Below, piece after piece: positions 46,606-54,938 of a stretch of DNA of 64,000 nucleotides (the first letter of the stretch is position 1; every line of letters starts with the position of its first letter). A program made the position numbers and the translations under genes. The notes below the pieces were generated by a model. It ran no database searches. It was given only the letters and a program-made list of their open reading frames with translations, and was not told the DNA's origin. The DNA is from Bacteroidetes bacterium GWB2_32_14 (GTDB taxonomy: Bacteria; Bacteroidota; Bacteroidia; Bacteroidales; UBA12077), in the NCBI GenBank assembly GCA_001768235.1, contig MENK01000018.1, forward strand, positions 54,882 through 118,881. The letters run 5' to 3'.

Positions 46606-46977
46606 ATGGCAACAAAAGATAAAAAAAACGAAATAATCGCTGCACCTGTTATTGAAGAAGATGAATCAAAAGTTCGTTTTCATACAATTACAATTGATGG
46701 CGATAAATATAGAACACTCTTTACTGAAAGCTATAAAAGAAGAAAAAACTGGGAGAAACCAAACGAGAAAAAAATATTCTCTGAAATTCCCGGTACAATT
46801 ATAAAAATTCATGTTACCGAAGGACAAGAAGTTAATGAAGGTGATCTGATGATTGTAATTGAAGCTATGAAAATGAAAAATAAACTTATTTTTCCAATTG
46901 GTGGTGTAGTGAAGAAAATCTATATCTCGGAAAATGAAAAAATTCCAAAACGTCATTTAATGCTTGAATTGGAATAA
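46606..46977 (+). CDS. Biotin carboxyl carrier protein
   Basis: The protein has 123 residues. The C-terminal 70 residues form a biotinyl/lipoyl domain with the biotin-accepting Lys89 in the motif EAMKMKN, preceded by GTIIKIHVTEGQEVNEGDLM. The N-terminal 55 residues are charged (DKYRTLFTESYKRRKNWEKP) and probably bind the carboxyltransferase. It ferries the carboxyl group as a mobile arm. It is co-transcribed with the carboxyltransferase and ends at a bidirectional terminator. Confidence 0.9.
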   Translation: MATKDKKNEIIAAPVIEEDESKVRFHTITIDGDKYRTLFTESYKRRKNWEKPNEKKIFSEIPGTIIKIHVTEGQEVNEGDLMIVIEAMKMKNKLIFPIGGVVKKIYISENEKIPKRHLMLELE

Positions 46978-46982
46978 GAATA

Positions 46983-47017
46983 AAAAAAATCCGAAATAAA
47001 AAATTTCGGATTTTTTT
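46983..47017. terminator. Bidirectional terminator between biotin carrier and ispE
   Basis: Arms atccgaaat (46989-46997) and atttcggat (47003-47011) are flanked by A and T runs. They serve the plus-strand operon ending at 46977 and the minus-strand ispE ending at 47016. Confidence 0.85.
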
Positions 47018-47828
47018 ATAATTTTTCATTCCACACAAAGTAATTTGGAAAATGATTTTTAACATCTGCTTCCTTCTTAAATAACCCAAAAACAGAAGAG
47101 CCACTTCCGGACATAGAAGCGTATTCAGCACCTAAACTGTAAAGTTTTAATTTTATTCTTTCAATTTCAGGAAACTCCTTAAACATAAAATCTTCGAAAT
47201 CGTTTTTTACTAAATTCTTCCATGTTTTAACTGGTTCTTGAATGATATCTTTTAAACAATGAATAGGCTTTTGGGGTACACAATTTGAATATGCTTTGGC
47301 TGTATTTACATGTATTCCCGGGTAAATTACAACCAAAAAATAGGATTCCAGGTTTAATATAATTTCTTCAAATACATTGCCTGTACCGGTAGCAAAAACA
47401 GGCTTGTTAATTATAAAAAAGGGACAATCGCTTCCAATTTTACTCGTGTAATTTAATAGTTGCAGAGTTTTTAAATTCTTGTTTTGCAACGTGTTTATTG
47501 CTTTTATTGTAAATGAAGCATCGGAAGAACCACCTCCCAGGCCGGAACCAAAGGGAATGATTTTGTGTAAATGAATATGTACGGGATTTGCACTAATATT
47601 TTCTTTTAATAAATTGTAAGCCTTGTAACACAGATTTTGTTTTTTTTCCCCGTTTTCAACAATTATCCCGGTATTAGAGAATTCAAAATCATTACCTGAA
47701 TTATTAATTTCCAGGATATCGGAAAGACCTATCGGGTAAAATATGGTTTCGATATCGTGAAAGCCGTCGGTTCGTTTTCCTACTATATTAAGGCCTATAT
47801 TGATTTTTGCATTTGGAAATACTATCAT
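47016..47828 (-). CDS. ispE: 4-diphosphocytidyl-2-C-methyl-D-erythritol kinase
   Basis: This 270-residue GHMP-family kinase phosphorylates CDP-methylerythritol in the non-mevalonate isoprenoid pathway. Recognised by the N-terminal FPNAKINIGLNIVGKRTDGFHDIETIF, the ATP loop IPFGSGLGGGSSDAS and the C-terminal YASMSGSGSSVFGLF. Length is slightly shorter than in Escherichia coli (283). The gene is monocistronic, divergent from dnaB, with about 245 bases between starts, where only a promoter for dnaB is visible. Its product supplies precursors of the menaquinone side chain and undecaprenyl carrier. Confidence 0.94.
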   Translation of the reverse strand: MIVFPNAKINIGLNIVGKRTDGFHDIETIFYPIGLSDILEINNSGNDFEFSNTGIIVENGEKKQNLCYKAYNLLKENISANPVHIHLHKIIPFGSGLGGGSSDASFTIKAINTLQNKNLKTLQLLNYTSKIGSDCPFFIINKPVFATGTGNVFEEIILNLESYFLVVIYPGIHVNTAKAYSNCVPQKPIHCLKDIIQEPVKTWKNLVKNDFEDFMFKEFPEIERIKLKLYSLGAEYASMSGSGSSVFGLFKKEADVKNHFPNYFVWNEKL

Positions 47829-48045
47829 TTATTGGTCGTTTTTTAAAATTTAAAAATACTAAAATTTAAACATGAGATGTAAAAATATTTAACAATCAAT
47901 TTATATATCGCAGAAAAACAGTGAGTTCGATTACATTTTTGTTTTTTAATGGCGATTCTATTATTAACAAATTGTTAATAACTGCCGTTAAAAAAAATAG
48001 AATAAAGAATAATTAGATTTCTAATATTTTTGATCTACGTATTAT

Positions 48046-48053
48046 TACCTTTG
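48046..48053 (+). promoter_or_regulatory. Bacteroidota-type -7 box for dnaB
   Basis: TACCTTTG matches TAnnTTTG 20 bases before the ATG at 48074. A TTTG at 48029-48032 is too close to be the usual -33 element, so only the -7 box is convincing. Confidence 0.5.
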
Positions 48054-48073
48054 ATTCCCCTAAAAATCAAAAT

Positions 48074-49612
48074 ATGGCAGGCAATACAAAAAACTATAAA
48101 AAACCCGTACAAAACGATCAATCTTTAGATTATGGTAAGCTGCCTCCTCAGGCAACTGATTTGGAAGATGCTGTACTTGGTGCAATAATGCTGGAGAAAG
48201 ATGCGATTATCGCTGTAATGGATATTATAAAACCTGAAAGCTTTTATAAAGATGCCCATCAAAAAATATTCAGTGCCGTACTTGATCTGTCGCAGAAATT
48301 ACAACCAATAGACATTCTTACTGTAACAGAGGAGCTACGCCGCCGCGATCAGCTCGATGAAGTAGGTGGCCCTTTTTACATAACCCAGCTTACAAGCAGG
48401 GTTGCTTCGGCTGCACACATTGAATATCATGCCCGAATTATTGCCCAAAAATATATTCAACGCGAATTAATCCGTGTTTCCTCCGAAATACAAACTAAAG
48501 CATACGACGATAGTGTCGATGTTAACGACCTGATAGATTTTTCGGAATCGGAATTATTTCGTGTAGCTGAGGGAAATATTAAAAAAGAAACAACAAAAAT
48601 TAATGTTCTCATTAAAGAAGCCATTAGTCAGATTGAAGAAGCCGGAAAACGTGAAGATGGATTAAGCGGAGTACCATCCGGTTATACAAATCTCGATCGG
48701 GTTACATCAGGATGGCAGCGCTCCGACCTTGTTATTATTGCTGCACGCCCTTCTATGGGTAAAACAGCTTTTGTTTTATCAATGACAAAAAATATTGCAG
48801 TTGACCATAATCGTGGTGTAGCAATGTTTTCGCTGGAAATGTCATCGGTTCAGTTAGTGAATCGTTTAATAGTCAGCGAAACAGGATTACCATCTGAGAA
48901 AATTCGTAATGGGAAACTGGAACCATTTGAGTGGGAACAATTGGAATACAGGATTAAAAAATTAGTTGACGCCCCAATATATATTGATGATACGCCTGCT
49001 ATTTCAGTTTTCGAGTTACGTGCGAAATGCCGCAGGTTAATGAGCCAGCACGATATTGACATTATTATTATCGACTACTTACAATTGATGTCGGGTACAA
49101 ACGATAATAAGGGAAACAGGGAGCAGGAAGTAAGCATGATTTCAAGATCACTAAAAGGAATTGCAAAAGAATTAAATGTTCCGATAATAGCATTATCCCA
49201 ATTAAATCGTTCGGTAGAGTTACGTTCAGGAACAAAACGCCCGCAACTTTCCGATTTGCGTGAATCAGGCGCTATTGAACAGGATGCCGATATGGTATTG
49301 TTTATCCACCGTCCGGAGAAATACGGAATTATTGAAGATGAAGATGGTAATTCCACAAGAGGGATGGCCGAAATCATTCTTGCAAAGCACAGAAATGGAG
49401 CTTTAGCCGATATTAAACTAAGATTCAGAGAAGAACTTGCCCGTTTCGAAGATCTCGATAACGAATTTGTTACTTCTTTCCAGGAAGAAAATGGGAAAAA
49501 TGGAGGTGCGCTTACATTTGGTTCTAAGATGAACAAAGAAAACAGCTCAAAAGATAAAGATATTTTTGATCTGGGACATAATGTTAATTTTGAAAACGAA
49601 GCTCCTTTTTAA
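48074..49612 (+). CDS. dnaB: Replicative DNA helicase
   Basis: The protein has 512 residues. The N-terminal domain (about 20-125, PPQATDLEDAVLGAIMLEKDA) binds primase. The RecA-like ATPase has Walker A in IAARPSMGKTAF, Walker B in DIIIIDYLQLM, the QLNRSVE motif and the arginine finger region AKHRNG. It unwinds the replication fork as a hexamer. There is no intein in the usual insertion places. The C-terminus is a long polar tail (after about residue 465). The gene is alone on its strand and its promoter box is close to the start. Confidence 0.95.
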   Translation: MAGNTKNYKKPVQNDQSLDYGKLPPQATDLEDAVLGAIMLEKDAIIAVMDIIKPESFYKDAHQKIFSAVLDLSQKLQPIDILTVTEELRRRDQLDEVGGPFYITQLTSRVASAAHIEYHARIIAQKYIQRELIRVSSEIQTKAYDDSVDVNDLIDFSESELFRVAEGNIKKETTKINVLIKEAISQIEEAGKREDGLSGVPSGYTNLDRVTSGWQRSDLVIIAARPSMGKTAFVLSMTKNIAVDHNRGVAMFSLEMSSVQLVNRLIVSETGLPSEKIRNGKLEPFEWEQLEYRIKKLVDAPIYIDDTPAISVFELRAKCRRLMSQHDIDIIIIDYLQLMSGTNDNKGNREQEVSMISRSLKGIAKELNVPIIALSQLNRSVELRSGTKRPQLSDLRESGAIEQDADMVLFIHRPEKYGIIEDEDGNSTRGMAEIILAKHRNGALADIKLRFREELARFEDLDNEFVTSFQEENGKNGGALTFGSKMNKENSSKDKDIFDLGHNVNFENEAPF

Positions 49613-49636
49613 TTTTTTTTTATTGGTATTATAAAT

Positions 49637-50329
49637 TTATAAAATACCCTGTAATTCTTTTAATGAAAAAATCTCATGAGTAATATCTTCTGAATGGGTT
49701 TTGTTTTCGGGGTTGAAAAAAACCTGGTCGATACCGGCATTTTTAGCACCTATTACATCCGTTTCTAAATCGTCGCCAATCATCAGGCTCTCTTCTTTTT
49801 CTGCATTTGCCGATTTTAAGGCATGTTCAAAAATTATTGGACTGGGTTTTTGAGCACCGGCTTCTTCTGATGTAAATACTTTTGTAAAATATTTTTCTAA
49901 ATCGCTGTTTTTTAGTTTAACAAACTGCACCTCATTAAAACCATTGGTAATAATGTATAGCTTGTATTTATTTTTAAGGTACGAAAGAGTTTCGTGTACA
50001 TAAGGGAATAATAAACTTTTTGTAGGACTGATACTTATATAATCATCACCGATTTTTTGAGCGAGTTCTTCATTCGATACCCCAAATTCTTCTAAAGTAA
50101 GAGTAAATCGTTTTAATCGTAAAACGGATTTCTCAATTATCCCATCACGATAATCTTTCCATAATTGCTCGTTGTATTTTAAATAGGTATTGTAAAAATT
50201 ATCGAACGTTCCGAATATCAATTCAAGATTATATTTAATGTAAATATCCCGAAATGTTTCCTTTGAGTTGGTGTCAAAATCCCATAATGTCCGGTCAAGA
50301 TCAAAATATATATGTTTGTATTGTTTCAT
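49637..50329 (-). CDS. HAD-family nucleotidase, YjjG type
   Basis: The protein has 230 residues from the ATG at 50329 (237 if the ATG at 50350 is used). Motif I is FDLDRTLWDFD, with both catalytic Asp; motif II is IITNGF; motif III has Lys in GAQKPSP; and motif IV is MIGDDLETDVIGAKNAG. The cap (about 18-90) is helical. Motif I with Arg-Thr-Leu-Trp-Asp matches YjjG-type phosphatases that remove phosphate from non-canonical pyrimidine nucleotides and so clean the nucleotide pool. It is cytoplasmic and monocistronic. Substrate preference is inferred from the family only. Confidence 0.87.
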   Translation of the reverse strand: MKQYKHIYFDLDRTLWDFDTNSKETFRDIYIKYNLELIFGTFDNFYNTYLKYNEQLWKDYRDGIIEKSVLRLKRFTLTLEEFGVSNEELAQKIGDDYISISPTKSLLFPYVHETLSYLKNKYKLYIITNGFNEVQFVKLKNSDLEKYFTKVFTSEEAGAQKPSPIIFEHALKSANAEKEESLMIGDDLETDVIGAKNAGIDQVFFNPENKTHSEDITHEIFSLKELQGIL

Positions 50330-50464
50330 AAAACTATTCAGGTATATCAATTAACTAATAAGTTAGTATGACCGACAAAATTAAACTATTTGACTTTATC
50401 TCATATTTTTTAAATGATGTTTTAAAATAGTATTAAATTGTGGCTTTAAACATAAATCAAAATT

Positions 50465-50941
50465 ATGATAAAGAAAATTTCATGTATTTTACTTGGGTTA
50501 TCGATTTTGTCTTGTACACGGAGTTCCGTTACAAATAATTCAACAATAAACGAGCTGAATACTTTTATGGATGAATGGCATCATGCAGCAGCAATAGCAG
50601 ACGAAGACGTGTTTTTTAATAGTCTCGATACCAATGCCGTTTATTTAGGAACCGATCCTAAAGAACGATGGCTGAAACACGAATTTAAAATATGGGCAAT
50701 GCCCTATTTTCAAAGAGATACAGCATGGGCATTCAAACCTTATAGCCGAACCTGGTCTTTTTCTGAGAATGGCGAAATAGCCTGGTTCGACGAGTTACTC
50801 GAAACTCACATGGGTATCTGCCGTGGTTCGGGAGTACTTATAAAAATCAATAGTGTATGGAAAATTAAACAGTACAACCTGACACTTACTCTTCCAAATG
50901 AAAAAATGAACGAGTTCAGGAAAATTCAAAATATGAATTAA
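50465..50941 (+). CDS. NTF2/SnoaL-like lipoprotein
   Basis: The protein has 158 residues and a lipoprotein signal (Cys17 in LSILSC). The mature domain is of the NTF2/SnoaL-like fold: a first helix (TINELNTFMDEWHHAAAIAD), the turn DTNAVYLGTDPKERW, and central strands ending in GSGVLIKINSVWKIKQYNLTLTLP. Proteins of this shape bind small ligands or act as small enzymes, but no active-site residues are obvious. It precedes the GATase-like lipoprotein gene by 125 bases and may or may not share its transcript. The function is unknown. Confidence 0.78.
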   Translation: MIKKISCILLGLSILSCTRSSVTNNSTINELNTFMDEWHHAAAIADEDVFFNSLDTNAVYLGTDPKERWLKHEFKIWAMPYFQRDTAWAFKPYSRTWSFSENGEIAWFDELLETHMGICRGSGVLIKINSVWKIKQYNLTLTLPNEKMNEFRKIQNMN

Positions 50942-51066
50942 TCAATTGATATCCATTAAATATCATTGCACATTCAATGGATATCAAATTTCGATTTTAT
51001 ACACTTTATATTATGGATTTAAATTACTAATTTTAATTGCTGGTTCAACACCTAAATTACCCTGTT

Positions 51067-52224
51067 ATGAAAAAAAATAATTTTCTCACTCTGCTTACGA
51101 TTACCTTGTTTTTACTGGTATTATCTGCATGTACTGATTCTGATAAAGAAAAAAAACATATAAAAAAACGTGAACTTAGCAAAGAAACAATAGCTGTTGG
51201 AATTTATAAAACATGCAATGCAAATCCTGTAAACATAAGAAATATTATAGAAGCATTGCGAATTGACGGTGGGATAGTTGCGGTTACTTTAACCGATGAA
51301 GATATTTTAAGGGCAGAACTCGAAAATATTGATGTGCTTGTATTCCCGGGCTTAAATAATGGAGAATTTAATGATACAACAAATAACAAAGTTATTCAGA
51401 TAATTCAAAAATTTGTTGTTGTACGCGGGAAAGGTACGATTGGTATTTGCAGTGGTATTGATATGTTAACTGTAAATAACGAATGCAAAACTCTTAGTTT
51501 AATAGGAATAGATAGTATTAAAACTATCAATAATAAAAATAATTCGGGTTTATATAAATTTAAGCTGAGTGACGAAGGAAAAAATATTTTTTCAGAATTA
51601 AAAAATACAGAAAACCTGTATATTGATTATCAGGGAGGACTCATTTTTGATATAACTGATAACTCAAATCCTGATTTAAAAATAATTGCCCAAAAAGCTG
51701 ACGAAGAAGATAGCATTCCTTTATTCCTTACATCTACAATTGGAAAGGGGAAAATCTTATTAGCAGTTGCACATCCTGAATCGACACCCGGGATGCGATG
51801 GATGTTTCCCCGAATGGTACGCTGGGTTATCGGGCACGATTTAGTTGCCTACGATCAGAATGTTATGCGGCCAGATTACTATAAAAATGAGATTGTTTAC
51901 TCCGATGAATACAAAGCAAATTACGAAAAACTAATCAACGAACTCAAAGAATCTAAAAAAGAAAACAAGTTAATTCTGTTTGATAAATTGCAGGAAAACT
52001 ATTCGTGGTATGCTGCTGAAACTGTTAGAACATTTTTAAAAGATAAAGATTCAAAAATAAGAATAAGAGCAGCAAAATATTTGTCGGATATTGAATATAC
52101 TGCGGCTATTGAAGATATTGAAAAAGCAATAGACAGGGAAAGAAACAGAAAAAACAGGGAGCAACTTGAAATTTATTTAAATGTTCTTGAAATGATGGTT
52201 GAACAAAATGCAAGTATAGAATAA
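51067..52224 (+). CDS. Lipoprotein with class-I amidotransferase-like (BPL_N) domain and HEAT-like tail
   Basis: The protein has 385 residues from the ATG at 51067. The frame opens at 51037 with TTG, but the ATG begins a clean lipoprotein signal with Cys22 in LVLSAC. The next 220 residues resemble the N-terminal domain of biotin-protein-ligase-like glutamine amidotransferases: IAVGIYKTCNANPVNIRN, DVLVFPGLNNGEF, GKGTIGICSGIDML (candidate nucleophile Cys128) and LLAVAHPESTPGMRWMFPRMV. The last 90 residues look helical and repeat-like (FDKLQENYSWYAAETVRTFLKDKDSKIRIRAAKYL). Such a domain on a lipoprotein is unusual. It is 6 bases from rmuC, so it may be an operon with a DNA-repair gene. Confidence 0.75.
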   Translation: MKKNNFLTLLTITLFLLVLSACTDSDKEKKHIKKRELSKETIAVGIYKTCNANPVNIRNIIEALRIDGGIVAVTLTDEDILRAELENIDVLVFPGLNNGEFNDTTNNKVIQIIQKFVVVRGKGTIGICSGIDMLTVNNECKTLSLIGIDSIKTINNKNNSGLYKFKLSDEGKNIFSELKNTENLYIDYQGGLIFDITDNSNPDLKIIAQKADEEDSIPLFLTSTIGKGKILLAVAHPESTPGMRWMFPRMVRWVIGHDLVAYDQNVMRPDYYKNEIVYSDEYKANYEKLINELKESKKENKLILFDKLQENYSWYAAETVRTFLKDKDSKIRIRAAKYLSDIEYTAAIEDIEKAIDRERNRKNREQLEIYLNVLEMMVEQNASIE

Positions 52225-52230
52225 AAAACA

Positions 52231-53568
52231 ATGAATGATATATTTTTTTTAATTACAGGTGCTGCTGCGGGATTCGCGGCAGCTTGGTTTATCAGCCGAT
52301 TGGTATTTGCCAGAAATAAAGGATTAACCAAAGAAGAAGCTGAAAACCTTCAGCAGGAATTGATAAATATTTCTACAGAGCTTAAAATTAAGGAAGACCG
52401 GTTAAATGGGGTAAATGAAAATTTACAATCACTGAAAAATGAAATCAGTAATAAAGATAACCAATTGTTAAGCATCCAGAGGTTACTTGCAGGAAAAGAA
52501 TCGGATTTAAAACATTTAACTGAACGATTAACAGAGCAAAAGCGGGAAGTAGAAGAACTACAGAAAAAGTTTACTGTAGAATTCGAAAATCTTGCCAATA
52601 AAATTCTGGAAGAAAAAACGGGTAAATTTACCGAGCAGAATAAAACCAACCTGGATGCAATTTTAAAACCATTACAGGAAAAGATAAAAGATTTTGAAAA
52701 ACGGGTTGAAGAAACACATAAAAAAGATATTGAAGACAGGGCTTCGATTCAGGAACGCATAAAACACCTGGTAGAATCGAGCAATAAAATTAGTGAAGAA
52801 GCAAATAACCTGACAAAAGCATTAAAAGGAGAATCGAAAACCCAGGGAAACTGGGGAGAATTAATTCTTGAAAATATTCTCGAGAAATCAGGCTTAGTTA
52901 AAGATCGGGAGTATTTTGTTCAGAAATCATTTAAAACCGAAGATGGTAATCGGTTTCAACCCGACGTGGTGGTTAAATACCCTGGCGACAGGAGTGTCGT
53001 TATTGACTCGAAAGTATCGCTGGTTGCTTACGAACGTTTTGTTTCTGCCACAGAAGAGAAAGACAGGGAACGTGCATTGAATGAGCATCTGCTATCTGTA
53101 AAAAACCATATTCGCGGGTTGGGCGACAAAAATTACCAGGATTTATACCAGTTAAAAACTCTCGATTTTGTGATGTTGTTTTTGCCTATTGAACCTGCCT
53201 ATTTAATTGCAATTCAAAAAGAACCTGATTTGTGGAATTTTGCTTACGACAAACGCATTTTACTTATTAGTCCTACCAATTTAATTGCAGCTTTAAAAAT
53301 GATTGCAAGCATTTGGCGGCAGGAATACCAAAGCCAGAATGTGATGGAAATTGCCCAACAAAGCGGGGCACTATACGATAAGTTTGTTGGATTAGTGGAA
53401 GACTTGCAGGATATTGGAAACAAACTTGAATCTACCCGTAAAGCACACGACAACGCGATGAACAAACTCTCAACCGGAAAGGGTAACCTTTTAGGCAGAG
53501 TCGAAAATATTAAAAAACTGGGTGCTCAAACTAAAAAAGATTTACCCAGGGAATTAATGGAAGAATAA
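52231..53568 (+). CDS. rmuC: DNA recombination protein RmuC
   Basis: The protein has 445 residues: an N-terminal membrane helix (about 5-24), a long coiled coil (about 30-190), and a C-terminal RmuC domain (about 195-430) with GNWGELILENILEKSGLVKDREYF, DVVVKYPGDRSVVIDSKVSLVAYERF, and KTLDFVMLFLPIEPAY. RmuC limits rearrangements at inverted repeats and belongs to the restriction-endonuclease-like fold (Asp and Lys in VIDSKVS). The membrane tether at the N-terminus is usual. It follows the GATase-like lipoprotein by 6 bases and precedes the deformylase-like gene by 56. Confidence 0.9.
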   Translation: MNDIFFLITGAAAGFAAAWFISRLVFARNKGLTKEEAENLQQELINISTELKIKEDRLNGVNENLQSLKNEISNKDNQLLSIQRLLAGKESDLKHLTERLTEQKREVEELQKKFTVEFENLANKILEEKTGKFTEQNKTNLDAILKPLQEKIKDFEKRVEETHKKDIEDRASIQERIKHLVESSNKISEEANNLTKALKGESKTQGNWGELILENILEKSGLVKDREYFVQKSFKTEDGNRFQPDVVVKYPGDRSVVIDSKVSLVAYERFVSATEEKDRERALNEHLLSVKNHIRGLGDKNYQDLYQLKTLDFVMLFLPIEPAYLIAIQKEPDLWNFAYDKRILLISPTNLIAALKMIASIWRQEYQSQNVMEIAQQSGALYDKFVGLVEDLQDIGNKLESTRKAHDNAMNKLSTGKGNLLGRVENIKKLGAQTKKDLPRELMEE

Positions 53569-53624
53569 GTTTAATTACGAACTTGTCTGCCTAAGGCAGA
53601 TTCCAATTTTTTTAATTTAGAATA

Positions 53625-54125
53625 ATGCCTGTTAAGAAAATATTATTGTTGGGGAACCCTGTTTTACGAGAGAAATCAGAAGATATAATTGCGTTTGATA
53701 ATCAGCTTGATGGACTAATTGTTGATTTACGTGATACTTTAATCGATTTTCAAAACCGAAAGAAAATTGGACGAGGAATTGCTGCCCCGCAAATTGGAGT
53801 TTTAAAAAAGGTTATTTATCTGAATTTACCTGGCAGGCATTTTGCTTTAATAAATCCCGTGATAATTGAAAAAAGCTCTGAAACATTCCAAGTATGGGAT
53901 AGTTGTTTTAGTTTCGATGTTGCTTTTTTTGTTCTTACAAGAAGACATACTTCAATAACTGTAAAATACCAAAATCAAAAAGGAGAAATAATAAAAGAAA
54001 CCTTTACCGGAAATCTTTCCGAATTGCTGCAACACGAAATTGACCACTTGCATGGTATTCTCGCCACCGACTATCTTGTAAACAAAACAGATATTATACT
54101 ACGTGAAGAATGGGAAAAGTTGTAA
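53625..54125 (+). CDS. def: Peptide deformylase-like protein with altered second motif
   Basis: The protein has 166 residues. Deformylases remove the formyl group from new N-termini using Fe2+. Motif 1 (GRGIAAPQ, residues 49-56) is complete, and motif 3 is QHEIDHLHG (His137, Glu138, His141). Motif 2, normally EGCLS, reads WDSCFSF, so the metal-binding Cys94 is kept while its neighbours differ. The protein keeps all residues for metal binding and catalysis, but substrate recognition may differ. A second, conventional deformylase may exist elsewhere in the genome. It lies 56 bases downstream of rmuC, and a small palindrome sits between. Confidence 0.8.
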   Translation: MPVKKILLLGNPVLREKSEDIIAFDNQLDGLIVDLRDTLIDFQNRKKIGRGIAAPQIGVLKKVIYLNLPGRHFALINPVIIEKSSETFQVWDSCFSFDVAFFVLTRRHTSITVKYQNQKGEIIKETFTGNLSELLQHEIDHLHGILATDYLVNKTDIILREEWEKL

Positions 54126-54236
54126 AATAATTGAAAAGACACTTTTGCCGTTTATCAACTAATCTTTTAATACTGAAACAATTATTTTGATTATTCGTTA
54201 AATTTTCATAATCTCGCCATTGAAATTCAAGATTAA

Positions 54237-54938
54237 ATGAATCGATTCTTACTTTTTATATTGATGGTATTTTTAGCAGGATTTTTTTTGCAGGGGAGGC
54301 ATATTGGCAAAAAATCTAACCCCGATAATAGAATTGATATACCCGATAACAGGATTTCTTCGTGGAATAAAAAATTAACCGATTCGTGTGGAATACCCGA
54401 AGAAGCCGTTCATCAGGCACTAAATAACTTTTCAGAGTTAAAAGAGAAAAAAATTATCCAAAACGATTCCTTACTTACAATTATTGATTACAGCCGTTCA
54501 TCAACTGAAAAACGACTTTTTATTCTTGATATAAAAAATGAGCAAGTAGTAAAAAATACGTTAGTAGCTCATGGTATGAATTCCGGAATTCAGAATGCCG
54601 AAAATTTTTCAAACGATTTGCATTCGAATAAAAGCAGCCTGGGGTTATTTCTTACCCAGGATTGTTATAACGGGAAGCACGGGTATTCATTAAGAATTAA
54701 GGGTATGAACGAGGGAATTAATGACAATGCCTATAAACGTGCAGTTGTTATTCATGGGGCCGATTATGTTAGCGAGCAATTTATTCTTAAATATGGAAGA
54801 ATCGGACGAAGTTTTGGTTGCCCGGCATTACCGCTTGAAGAAACCAGGGAAATAATTGATTTAATAAAAAACGGTTCCTGCCTGTATATTTATCATCCTG
54901 TACTGGATTCTATAACTCAACCTGATTTGAAAAGATAG
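54237..54938 (+). CDS. Secreted L,D-transpeptidase (YkuD_2-type catalytic domain)
   Basis: The protein has 233 residues and a signal peptide or anchor (LLFILMVFLAGFFLQG). The mature protein is a compact L,D-transpeptidase catalytic domain of the YkuD_2 type: KRLFILDIKNEQVVKNTLVAHG, SLGLFLTQDCYNGKHG, AVVIHGADYVSEQF and the active-site region GRIGRSFGCPAL with Cys195. It would crosslink peptidoglycan 3-3 bonds or attach proteins in the periplasm. It is short compared with the neighbour and lacks a scaffold domain. Its 3' end overlaps the opposite L,D-transpeptidase gene by 29 bases. Confidence 0.85.
   Translation: MNRFLLFILMVFLAGFFLQGRHIGKKSNPDNRIDIPDNRISSWNKKLTDSCGIPEEAVHQALNNFSELKEKKIIQNDSLLTIIDYSRSSTEKRLFILDIKNEQVVKNTLVAHGMNSGIQNAENFSNDLHSNKSSLGLFLTQDCYNGKHGYSLRIKGMNEGINDNAYKRAVVIHGADYVSEQFILKYGRIGRSFGCPALPLEETREIIDLIKNGSCLYIYHPVLDSITQPDLKR

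Noticed and set aside
53583..53600. A small palindrome tctgcctaaggcaga between rmuC and def
   Set aside because: It is short and lacks a T run; it could be a chance palindrome.
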